Positions 34,102 to 39,892 of a DNA stretch of 64,000 bases are shown here, in pieces. Each line of letters starts with the position of its first letter. Position 1 is the stretch's first letter. The translations under genes and the position numbers were made by a program. The notes beneath the pieces are model-generated. The model saw only the letters and a program-made list of their open reading frames with translations. It had not been told where the DNA came from and ran no database searches. This DNA is from Bradyrhizobium algeriense (lineage in GTDB: Bacteria > Pseudomonadota > Alphaproteobacteria > Rhizobiales > Xanthobacteraceae), in NCBI RefSeq assembly GCF_003062295.1, contig NZ_PYCN01000011.1, positions 124,001 to 188,000 of the forward strand, in the 5' to 3' direction.

Positions 34102-34440
34102 GATTTGATCGACACCTGGTGTCGTAGCGCCGTTGCCGCACAGTGCAGCGGAATCGCACCGCAACATGATGGCGACAACCTGTCATTGATCGCGCGGGCC
34201 GTCGCAATGTCACCACGCTGTCACCCTTAATGTCGCCAAATTGACGGAACATTTATTCGTGGCCGGCACGAAGGTGCCCGGTCTCGCCTCGAACTGCTCA
34301 ACGCTTGAACTGCTCAACGTGCGCAACGCCGACCGGTTGTCGGCGCGCGACGCTTTGCGGATAGGTCGTGGAGATACAGGGCGGCGCCGGGCGCTTGCCG
34401 GCGATCCGAATTATTCAGTTGATACAGAGGAATAAGAATC
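34102..34440. other. Intergenic region with no gene seen
   Basis: No open frame here has coding character. The only structure I see is the 13-base direct repeat at 34291-34319. The gene at 34441 has a good ribosome binding site (AGAGGAATAAG) at the right end. Confidence 0.6.
34291..34319. repeat. Perfect 13-base direct repeat
   Basis: GAACTGCTCAACG occurs at 34291-34303 and again at 34307-34319, giving a period of 16 bases. It lies 122 bases upstream of the gene at 34441 and could be a tandem binding site or a recent slippage duplication. Confidence 0.7.
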
Positions 34441-34785
34441 ATGCGTCAAGCAACATCGAAGGCCACGGCAGGTTCGAGCGCGAACCGCCGACAGGTGCTG
34501 TCACTCGCGGCGGGCATAGCCTTGCTCGCGGGCGTCACCACGGCTCACGCGCAGAGCACGGGTATTGCCGCCTGTGACGACTTCCTGACCAAGTACGACG
34601 CCTGCGTCGTCTCCAAGGTTCCTGAGGCACAGCGCGCGATGTACAAGACGCAGATCGACCAGACGCGCAAGGCGTGGGTCGACATGGCGAAGAATCCGTC
34701 GGCGAAGGCGACCATGGAATCGACCTGCAAGCAGACGCTGGATGCGACGAAGGCCTCACTCACGGCGTATGGCTGCTCGTTCTGA
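34441..34785 (+). CDS. Secreted small Cys-containing hypothetical protein
   Basis: This 114-aa protein has a long n-region (MRQATSKATAGSSANRRQVL), then a hydrophobic core, with cleavage after 'TTAHAQ'. The mature part is helical: 'ACDDFLTKYDACVVSKVPEAQRAMYKTQIDQTR' and 'STCKQTLDATKASLTAYGCSF'. It has four cysteines in a C-x(8)-C / C-x(13)-C pattern that suggests two disulfides. Proteins of this plan are frequent in Bradyrhizobium; none has a known role that I can name. Confidence 0.75.
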   Translation: MRQATSKATAGSSANRRQVLSLAAGIALLAGVTTAHAQSTGIAACDDFLTKYDACVVSKVPEAQRAMYKTQIDQTRKAWVDMAKNPSAKATMESTCKQTLDATKASLTAYGCSF

Positions 34786-35113
34786 TCGGCGTGCGCCGCT
34801 GAAAAGGAATGGTGCCGAGTAGGCGCCATTCCTTGACGGCGGCGGGCGAGACGGGGGGCGACGATACCGGCGAGGCGCTCTTCCGGAACTTTGGCCGAAA
34901 CGACGTGTGCACCGCCGGCACGCGATTCACGATCAAGCGGCGCGTCGTCAAGGTGCGGTCTGCAAACTTCTCTTTATGCCATTAACCACTTGTTAACCAT
35001 AACGCCCCAGCATTGCCCCTCTAGAGAGTCGCCACGGGCTTTTGGTCCGAGGCGCGATTGATCGTTCATCTTGGGGGCGGGCTGAGGCTCGCGGGGCTCC
35101 AAGGAGTAACGTC
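34786..35113. other. Intergenic region with no gene seen
   Basis: Short frames occur on both strands but have neither ribosome binding sites nor recognisable motifs. The right half is AT-richer ('ccattaaccacttgttaacc') and probably holds the promoter of the small gene at 35114. Confidence 0.5.
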
Positions 35114-35233
35114 ATGTCGTCACCTGGCGTACGACACCAGGCAAGTCTGCTTTCCGAATTCGTCCTGGCGATTTTCGGCGCGCTTGGTTTGGGTCTCCCG
35201 ATTGCGGTTGCGATCATCTGGATTTGTTCCTGA
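35114..35233 (+). CDS. 39-aa membrane micro-protein
   Basis: The ATG follows CAAGGAGTAACGTC, a textbook ribosome binding site. The protein has a polar N-terminus (MSSPGVRHQASLLSE) and one long membrane helix (FVLAIFGALGLGLPIAVAII), then WICS. A longer frame starting at 35042 has no such signal. No family is recognised. Confidence 0.65.
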   Translation: MSSPGVRHQASLLSEFVLAIFGALGLGLPIAVAIIWICS

Positions 35234-35327
35234 TTGGCATGCCCGCTGGTTTTTTAACGGCGCTCGGCTGTGAGGGGCGCGGTGGGCTGCGGCCGATGAA
35301 AGGGCCACAGTCTCCTCGGACCGCATC

Positions 35328-35858
35328 TCAGATTGCAGATGCGATCAGTCCGACCCTCATATCCTTGGCGAGATACACGCATGCGTCGTCGGCAAACACG
35401 CTGCCGTCAGCAATGCCAATAGCCAGATTGCCACGCCTTACGAGGCGCATGTTGACTTCGTAGCGCACGCGCTTGACGTCTGGCGTTATATGCCCCCGGA
35501 ACTTGACCTCGCCGACACCGACGGCGCGGCCCTTGCCCGGCGAGCCCGACCAGCCAAGCCAATAGCCGACGATCTGCCACATGGCGTCCAGACCCAGACA
35601 TCCCGGCATCACCGGGTCGCCGGGAAAGTGGCAGTCGAAAAACCAGAGGCTAGGGGTTACATCCAGTTCGCCGATGACATGGCCCTTGCCGAATTCGCCG
35701 CCGTCCAGGCTGATCTCGGTGATACGGTCCATCATCAGCATGGGCGGCGCCGGCAGCTGGGCATTGCCCGGGCCGAAATAACCGCCTTCGCTCGATCTGA
35801 GCAGATCTTCCTTGGTGTAGGACGATTGCGGCGCGTGAAAGTCGCGAGGGTTGGACAA
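35328..35858 (-). CDS. fabA: FabA-type 3-hydroxyacyl-ACP dehydratase
   Basis: This 176-aa hotdog enzyme dehydrates (R)-3-hydroxydecanoyl-ACP and isomerises the trans-2 to the cis-3 enoyl product. The start is TTG, six bases after AAGGAG. Catalytic residues are seen in '[21 protein letters not shown]' (His77 and Asp91, equal to E. coli His70 and Asp84). The N-terminal '[22 protein letters not shown]' is the FabA signature and separates it from FabZ. In Rhizobiales the housekeeping fabA is normally followed by fabB and fabI; here it is alone, next to a TetR fragment and inside the island, so it may be an accessory copy. Confidence 0.92.
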   Translation of the reverse strand: MSNPRDFHAPQSSYTKEDLLRSSEGGYFGPGNAQLPAPPMLMMDRITEISLDGGEFGKGHVIGELDVTPSLWFFDCHFPGDPVMPGCLGLDAMWQIVGYWLGWSGSPGKGRAVGVGEVKFRGHITPDVKRVRYEVNMRLVRRGNLAIGIADGSVFADDACVYLAKDMRVGLIASAI

Positions 35859-35897
35859 GACAAACTCCTTCGGCGTTTGGCTGGCGCTAGCTCGGCG

Positions 35898-36059
35898 TCA
35901 GGCGACTTTGTCGCGTTCGTTTTTTCCGATGCCGGCGCCAGCCGTCAGGCGCAGGGCTCCGGCTATGAAGGCCCAAATTTCATCCGTGAGTTTCTCCGGA
36001 TCGGGTCGCGCTTCGCTGATCAGGGCCCCGATCAGGGCCTGGCGAATTCCGCCGATCAT
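35898..36059 (-). pseudogene. C-terminal fragment of a TetR-family regulator
   Basis: The 53 codons (MIGGIRQALIGALISEARPD, then KLTDEIWAFIAGALRL, ending NERDKVA) match the last helices of TetR-type repressors. No helix-turn-helix part exists upstream; an in-frame stop lies five codons before the Met, and the next sequence belongs to a mini-gene. The stop is 39 bases before the fabA start, so the lost regulator probably sat directly upstream of fabA and may have controlled it. Confidence 0.6.
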
Positions 36060-36074
36060 GAGCGCGCTTGAGGG

Positions 36075-36278
36075 TCACCGGGGCGGAGCCTTCGCCTTCA
36101 GCCCGATCTCGACTGCCTCTCGCGCCAGCCTTTCTGCTCTAAGGCGTTTGTGGTTTGCATGGAATTCTGGCTCGGCTTGGCTGTCCGATATCGTCTGCCT
36201 CGACGAAAGTGGGTGGAGAGCCCGTCGCTCGAGTTCGTCCGCAACCTGTTGCTCGGCAGACCGCTTCGGCTTGATCAT
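36075..36278 (-). CDS. 67-aa basic mini-protein with 'ERLAREA...GLKAK' C-terminus
   Basis: The ATG at 36278 overlaps the stop of the preceding coding tail (ATGA), and AAGGG in that tail lies 12 bases upstream. The protein is highly charged and helical ('SAEQQVADELERRALHPLSS', 'FHANHKRLRAERLAREAVEI'). Its C-terminus, GLKAKAPPR, matches tails found after neighbouring mini-genes. The RLxAERLxREA segment is shared with the protein at 36519-36722, so these two are paralogues. Function is unknown. Confidence 0.55.
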   Translation of the reverse strand: MIKPKRSAEQQVADELERRALHPLSSRQTISDSQAEPEFHANHKRLRAERLAREAVEIGLKAKAPPR

Positions 36279-36322
36279 TTGCTTTTTCCCTTCAGCCCGA
36301 GTTCGACCAGGCGGGGCATTGG

Positions 36323-36493
36323 CTAATATGTCAGGGGTAGCACTCGTTGCAAAATCGCGCCGAGGCAAATGAGCACCACGAGCAACTTGAGCAGATTTGC
36401 TAGTTTGCTGTCGGTGGCGAACTTGTCGATGGCCCAAAAGCAGATTGCGCCGACGACGACGATAATTAAAACCCCTATCAAAACTGAAATCAT
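36323..36493 (-). CDS. 56-aa two-helix membrane mini-protein (Thivi_2564-like)
   Basis: It encodes MISVLIGVLIIVVVGAICFW, then 'AIDKFATDSKLANLLK' and a second helix 'LLVVLICLGAILQRVL'. Two membrane helices with a polar connector resemble the small Thivi_2564-type membrane proteins. After its stop (TAG) the same frame stays open for 15 codons that encode 'MPRLVELGLKGKSK', ending in a TGA that overlaps the next start. The start has only a weak ribosome binding site (GGGCGAC). Confidence 0.6.
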   Translation of the reverse strand: MISVLIGVLIIVVVGAICFWAIDKFATDSKLANLLKLLVVLICLGAILQRVLPLTY

Positions 36494-36518
36494 GTCGCCC
36501 TCGTTGTGCTGCTGAACT

Positions 36519-36722
36519 TCATTTCCTCTTCGCCTTGAAGGCTTTGGTTTTTGGGGGCGGTGGCCCCGCAGCCTCCCTTACGAGCCGCTCTGCCTTCAGA
36601 CGCTCGCGGTTATTAGAGAATGCCTTCTGCACGATCTCGTGCTCAGTCATTGCGTTCTTGGCATCGACTTGGCGAAATGCCTTACGCGCATCGCGCTCGG
36701 CTTTGGTGGGCGGCTTTGTCAT
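36519..36722 (-). CDS. 67-aa basic helical mini-protein, paralogue of 36075-36278
   Basis: It encodes MTKPPTKAERDARKAFRQVD and continues with 'MTEHEIVQKAFSNNRERLKAERLVREA', ending KTKAFKAKRK. The start overlaps the stop of the 21-aa frame at 36719-36784 (ATGA). The 'RLKAERLVREA' part matches 'RLRAERLAREA' in the neighbour. The protein is very basic and almost all helix. Small proteins of this kind are common in Bradyrhizobium accessory regions; the role is unknown. Confidence 0.65.
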   Translation of the reverse strand: MTKPPTKAERDARKAFRQVDAKNAMTEHEIVQKAFSNNRERLKAERLVREAAGPPPPKTKAFKAKRK

Positions 36723-36784
36723 TTCTTCGCTTTCATCCTCAGCTCCGCTAAGGCAACGCGCGTCACTGCATCAGGCTGGCTCAT
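36719..36784 (-). CDS. 21-codon coupling micro-ORF
   Basis: It encodes MSQPDAVTRVALAELRMKAK plus a final K, then TGA overlapping the ATG at 36722. It begins within the end of the zinc-ribbon gene (36771-36962). It is so short that it may act only to couple translation. The AGGATGAAAGCGAAGAA codons at its end supply purine-rich sequence in front of the next start. Confidence 0.35.
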   Translation of the reverse strand: MSQPDAVTRVALAELRMKAKK

Positions 36785-36962
36785 CTCGACTTCGGCGGAT
36801 CAGTCGCACTAGCTCAATTCTGCCGCACTGTTCGCAGCGATATTGAACTAAGTCGCTGCCTGAGGATTCAGGGGTAGAGCTCGAAATCTTCATCGTTACC
36901 TTACATACTATGCAGGTAAGGAGATCGACCAGCGGGCTCTTATCGTCGTTCGCATTGTTCAC
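36771..36962 (-). CDS. 63-aa zinc-ribbon mini-protein
   Basis: The start is GTG at 36962, overlapping the stop of the upstream coding tail (GTGA), with AAGG nine bases before it. The sequence has two Cys pairs, 'LTCIVCKVTM' and 'YRCEQCGRIELVRL', the spacing of a small zinc ribbon as in many nucleic-acid-binding or regulatory mini-proteins. The N-terminus is acidic and the C-terminus basic (LIRRSRDEPA). Confidence 0.65.
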   Translation of the reverse strand: MNNANDDKSPLVDLLTCIVCKVTMKISSSTPESSGSDLVQYRCEQCGRIELVRLIRRSRDEPA

Positions 36963-37000
36963 TTCGCCTTCAATCCGAGCTCGACCAGCCGGCGGATGAC

Positions 37001-37150
37001 TCAGGTGGCGTCCGTGACCTTCCCCTTACCGTCGCAGGACTTGCACTTGACGGGATAGATTTTACGACCTGGCTGCACTGGTTGCATCACGACAGGGTAG
37101 CCCGTTCCAGTGCAGGCCGGGCAGGTGTGCTCTTTGATCTTTGGTGTCAT
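37001..37150 (-). CDS. 49-aa DnaJ-type zinc-finger mini-protein
   Basis: The ATG follows GAAAGGTTCGAT. The protein MTPKIKEHTCPACTGTGYPV, then VVMQPVQPGRKIYPV and KCKSCDGKGKVTDAT, carries two CxxCxGxG motifs (CPACTGTG and CKSCDGKG), the unit of the DnaJ central zinc finger. One unit of two motifs can bind a single zinc. After the TGA the same frame continues as VIRRLVELGLKAK to a second TGA, which overlaps the next gene's GTG. Too short for standard callers, but the motif makes it credible. Confidence 0.7.
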   Translation of the reverse strand: MTPKIKEHTCPACTGTGYPVVMQPVQPGRKIYPVKCKSCDGKGKVTDAT

Positions 37151-37202
37151 ATCGAACCTTTCATGGCCTGATTGGCGGCCCTGCGCGGAACAGTGAAATC
37201 GC

Positions 37203-37298
37203 CTACGGCCTCTGCAAAACGACCCAGATCAGGAAAACCAGGGCACCAATAATCCAAAGAAGGGCCTTGGGATCTTGGGTCCACTTCCAGTCCTTCAT
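37203..37298 (-). CDS. 31-aa single-helix membrane micro-protein
   Basis: It encodes MKDWKWTQDPKALLWIIGAL followed by VFLIWVVLQRP: a tryptophan-rich polar start and one membrane helix. The ATG overlaps the stop of the upstream frame (ATGA), with AAGG 14 bases ahead. No homology is recognised. Confidence 0.55.
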   Translation of the reverse strand: MKDWKWTQDPKALLWIIGALVFLIWVVLQRP

Positions 37299-37420
37299 TT
37301 CGCTTTGGCCTTCAGCCCCAGCTGTATAAGCCTACGGTGCGAAACTAGAACCCCGCCGCAACCGGGAGGAAGCTGACGTGGTGCGGACGGAGCGCGGTTT
37401 TGGGTGATGGTCAACAGCAT
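37295..37420 (-). CDS. 41-aa micro-ORF ending in the repeated GLKAK tail
   Basis: It encodes MLLTITQNRAPSAPRQLPPG, then CGGVLVSHRRLIQLGLKAKAK, and ends in a TGA that overlaps the next start. The first half is low-complexity and its start has no ribosome binding site. Only the C-terminal 'RRLIQLGLKAKAK' matches the tails at 36959-37000 and 36275-36322, so the conserved part may be just the tail. Confidence 0.35.
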   Translation of the reverse strand: MLLTITQNRAPSAPRQLPPGCGGVLVSHRRLIQLGLKAKAK

Positions 37421-37458
37421 AAAGAGGTTTCGGATTCGCGCGTTGCTCAGTATGGACC

Positions 37459-37539
37459 TCAGACCGCGTATAGCAGGACAGCAGTCACTGCAAAAAGCAT
37501 GACGGTCTTCCAGACGATAGGCCGAGGAGTGAATGCCAT
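37459..37539 (-). CDS. 26-aa single-helix micro-protein
   Basis: It encodes MAFTPRPIVWKTVMLFAVTA followed by VLLYAV. The basic start and hydrophobic end make a plausible membrane anchor or micro-protein. The ribosome binding site is weak, so confidence is modest. Confidence 0.4.
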   Translation of the reverse strand: MAFTPRPIVWKTVMLFAVTAVLLYAV

Positions 37540-37593
37540 TAGGTTCAAGTGACTGGGCAACGAATCGTTCCTGCCGGCGGCAACGAAGCGAGT

Positions 37594-37764
37594 CTAGCTC
37601 ACAGGCTTAAGTTGCTCAAAAAGGCTGAGAGATCCGACCGTAACGGTGGCGAGACCAGCAAGCGTCCAAGCCAAAGGAGAGCCTGCCGCAATCGTTCCGG
37701 CAACGACCCAGATCCCGCAAGCAGTTATTCCAACAGAGATTAGATACGCGACAGCGGTTTCCAT
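37594..37764 (-). CDS. 56-aa two-helix membrane protein
   Basis: The ATG at 37764 follows GGAGGGACCGAA, a strong ribosome binding site. Two hydrophobic helices ('AVAYLISVGITACGIWVVAG' and 'LAWTLAGLATVTVGSLSLF') are linked by 'TIAAGSP'; the tail is EQLKPVS. It belongs to the same minus-strand run as its neighbours. No known family was recognised. Confidence 0.65.
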   Translation of the reverse strand: METAVAYLISVGITACGIWVVAGTIAAGSPLAWTLAGLATVTVGSLSLFEQLKPVS

Positions 37765-37808
37765 TTCGGTCCCTCCAAGTATGGGCCGAGAACTGCTCAT
37801 TTAGGTGG

Positions 37809-37994
37809 TTAAAAATCGAGAGATACAAGCCGCTCATGAACGGAGGAATCGCTTTCGATTTGTTGCGCTCTGCGGAGCAATTCGTCCCGCCGGACTCCAG
37901 GCGGCGTGCCGCGAGCTTCCTTGCGCAGACGTTCTACGCGAGCGTATGGCGCCTGATCAAAGCTATATACTTGATTGAGAGAAGCTTGGTCCAT
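37809..37994 (-). CDS. 61-aa soluble helical mini-protein
   Basis: It encodes MDQASLNQVYSFDQAPYARV, then 'RLRKEARGTPPGVRRDELLRRAQQIESD' and a short end SLDF. The 'ARGTPPGxRRDELLRRARQIE' pattern is one I recall from many Bradyrhizobium small proteins of unknown role. Mostly helix and basic; no membrane part or Cys. It is 42 bases downstream of the membrane gene at 38037-38153. Confidence 0.65.
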   Translation of the reverse strand: MDQASLNQVYSFDQAPYARVERLRKEARGTPPGVRRDELLRRAQQIESDSSVHERLVSLDF

Positions 37995-38036
37995 GGAGCC
38001 GCACCATTGAGTTAGAGGAAGGCTCGCGCGGTCCCG

Positions 38037-38153
38037 TTACGCCGGGCTTGTGTTGTACAACATCGCCGCGACGATGAGCAGCACAAGAAAAATCGGCAGC
38101 AACACTGGTGGTACCAGCCACTCCCGAAAATTGATTGAAGAGGACTTTGACAT
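38037..38153 (-). CDS. 38-aa single-helix membrane micro-protein
   Basis: The ATG follows AAGGCGGTCAA. The protein has a polar start (MSKSSSINFREWLVPP) and one strong membrane helix (VLLPIFLVLLIVAAMLY), then NTSPA. It is likely the first gene of the minus-strand mini-gene run. Confidence 0.6.
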   Translation of the reverse strand: MSKSSSINFREWLVPPVLLPIFLVLLIVAAMLYNTSPA

Positions 38154-38270
38154 TTGACCGCCTTAGTTGAGGCGGGAGCACAAACGCTCTCAGTCACCGA
38201 TAACAGCCTAGGGGCGGGCGGCGATTAGTCTCTGTAGGCCCTTCCGGCCCAAATAGCGAGAAAACAATTC

Positions 38271-38399
38271 TCACTTCCGCTTTGGCGTTGACCTGTCTAC
38301 CCGCACATCGCGGAATTCCTCCGGTCCCTTGAGGAGCCGGCGCTTCCTCGTCGTCAAGTTGATCGTCCCGGCCGAGGTTATGGCGGCCGTTGCATACAT
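38271..38399 (-). CDS. Possible 42-aa basic protein ending KPKR-like
   Basis: It encodes MYATAAITSAGTINLTTRKR followed by RLLKGPEEFRDVRVDRSTPKRK. The C-terminal 'RKRRLLKGPEEFRDVRVDR' is a motif I recall from small Bradyrhizobium proteins. The start is doubtful because the frame is open upstream to 38549 and no ribosome binding site is seen. It could be the surviving 3' end of a longer gene. Confidence 0.35.
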   Translation of the reverse strand: MYATAAITSAGTINLTTRKRRLLKGPEEFRDVRVDRSTPKRK

Positions 38400-38684
38400 G
38401 GCCGCGGCCACGGATCCGACACGCGCATCTCTCGAACTTCTGGCGCTCGAACCACGCATGGCGAATTGAGGAGGCGAGCTCGCCGGTTCAAACCCGGCGG
38501 GCTTTCGCGTTTCCGAGAATAAAAAATGAAACAACCGTGTTGCGTCCATGGTTGCGCGGACGGTGCGGTACTAGACGGGAAAGTCTGATATTAAAGGGTT
38601 TTCAAAGGCACAAAGCGCAACACGGATTTTCATAAAAGAACAAACGCAAAGCGCAAAAATTTCTTTGATATCAAGCAGAAGCAT

Positions 38685-38761
38685 TGGCGCGCTCGGAGAG
38701 ATTCGAACTCCCGACCCTCGGAATCGAAATCCGATGCTCTATCCAGCTGAGCTACGAGCGC
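38685..38761 (-). tRNA. tRNA-Arg (anticodon UCG)
   Basis: On the minus strand the acceptor GCGCTCG pairs with CGAGCGC, followed by G and an encoded CCA. The D-arm contains AGCTCAGCTGGATAGAGC, the anticodon arm is TCGGA-TTTCGAT-TCCGA (anticodon TCG), and the T-arm GGGAGTTCGAATCTCTCC is standard. Total 77 bases with CCA. A degenerate copy of the 3' half lies at 29512-29560 in the same orientation. Confidence 0.95.
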
Positions 38762-38812
38762 CTGCGGTCTGCCGATTATCAGACTTGGCCCGGCAGGGCC
38801 AGCGGCGGAATG

Positions 38813-39070
38813 TCAGTAACAGGGATACCGCCGGCGGTCCTGGCCGATATAGGCGGCGGCGCCCTGGCGGCAGAGGACGGTAGAGGGACCGTCGTAATAG
38901 GCGAAGGTGCCGGGCTGCAGGCCGGGGCCGTAATTGTGCAAGTAGCTGATCGGGTAGGGCAGCCCCCAATTCTGCAGGTGGTGCCGATTATGGCGGGCGT
39001 CGGCCAGACCTGGGGCCAGGGTCGCGGTGGCGAGGAGGGCGGCGGCAACGAAAAACTTCGCTTTGGTCAT
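38813..39070 (-). CDS. Small secreted hypothetical protein
   Basis: This is an 85-aa protein. The start follows GGAGAATCGAA. The signal peptide is MTKAKFFVAAALLATATLAP, ending at ADA. The mature part is His/Tyr/Gly-rich with two cysteines ('VLCRQGAAAYIGQDRRRYPCY') and 'NWGLPYPISYLHNYGPGL'. It resembles other small exported Bradyrhizobium proteins and reads toward the tRNA gene. Function is unknown. Confidence 0.75.
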   Translation of the reverse strand: MTKAKFFVAAALLATATLAPGLADARHNRHHLQNWGLPYPISYLHNYGPGLQPGTFAYYDGPSTVLCRQGAAAYIGQDRRRYPCY

Positions 39071-39409
39071 TTCGATTCTCCGGAAGTTTCACCAGAAACA
39101 GGTGCGAATTCGAGCTGAGCGGATAGCCGTTGGTATGAAGAAAAGCGCGTCAAAACAATATGATAGACGCTGAACCTCTGATTCGATCGGAGCCTGTATT
39201 CCCTGACATTTTGGCTGATCTGATTTCGCATTCTAGGAGAAGCGGGTAGAAAAGCTGCGAAAAAGCCACCCTAACGCGCCCATTTTTGGCCTCAAGGGAT
39301 GCTTAACGAATTCCCAACACAGTCCGGCCAAAGTTTTGCTGTCCGGTCCTGACTCTACGGGCCGACTTATCCCGCGTCTGACAAAGGCTATCCGGTTCCC
39401 GATCGACCC
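39071..39409. other. Intergenic region with no gene seen
   Basis: These 339 bases separate two divergent secreted-protein genes. They are AT-richer than the surroundings and presumably hold both promoters. I see no convincing open frame, repeat or known operator. Confidence 0.5.
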
Positions 39410-39856
39410 ATGCGCATCACGCCCCTTGCCCTGCTGTCCCTCTCGGTTCTGGTCGCGACGCCAGCGCGCGCCGACCTGCATATTAGGCGCGATCACGGCG
39501 GATATGTCGAGGAGTACAAGGCCAAGTACAAGCGCATCCGCGACCGCAAGGAGCGCGTCATCATCGACGGCATCTGCAACTCGGCCTGCACGCTGGTGTT
39601 CGGCATCGTGCCGATGAATAAGATCTGCGTGACCCCGAAGGCGAGCCTCGGTTTCCACCAGGCCTATTACGACAAGGCGTTCACCTTCGGCATGAAGGTC
39701 ACGAGTTTGGAAGGGACGTCGGACCTGATGTCCTATTACCCGGACACCGTGAAAGACTGGATCCGCCGCAATGGCGGGCTCACCACCGAGATGAAGAAGA
39801 TCAAGAACGGCGGCGAGTTGTGGAAGATCGTCGATGCCTGCCCGGAAGAGTGGTGA
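39410..39856 (+). CDS. Secreted ClpP/crotonase-like hypothetical protein
   Basis: This 148-aa protein has a signal peptide (MRITPLALLSLSVLVATPARA). The mature N-terminus 'HGGYVEEYKAKYKRIRDRKERV' is helical and basic. It is followed by 'VIIDGICNSACTLVFGIVPMNKICV', a beta-alpha unit with Ser in the position of the ClpP-family nucleophile (NSACT), and by 'ASLGFHQAYYDK' with a possible catalytic His. This pattern is known from periplasmic ClpP-like proteins; catalysis is unproven. It is convergent with the antiporter gene. Confidence 0.7.
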   Translation: MRITPLALLSLSVLVATPARADLHIRRDHGGYVEEYKAKYKRIRDRKERVIIDGICNSACTLVFGIVPMNKICVTPKASLGFHQAYYDKAFTFGMKVTSLEGTSDLMSYYPDTVKDWIRRNGGLTTEMKKIKNGGELWKIVDACPEEW

Positions 39857-39892
39857 TCGCGGCGAGTTCCGCGCCCTGGATTAGTCTTTGGA

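Noticed and set aside
34246-34270. GGAAC at 34246 as an EcfG promoter
   Set aside because: No CGTT-like box at 16-17 bases downstream (CACG instead).
38482-38505. T-arm-like stem-loop GCCGG-TTCAAAC-CCGGC followed by GGGCTTT
   Set aside because: It looks like the 3' end of a tRNA, but no matching 5' acceptor, D-arm or anticodon arm is found upstream, so at most it is a remnant; not called as a tRNA.
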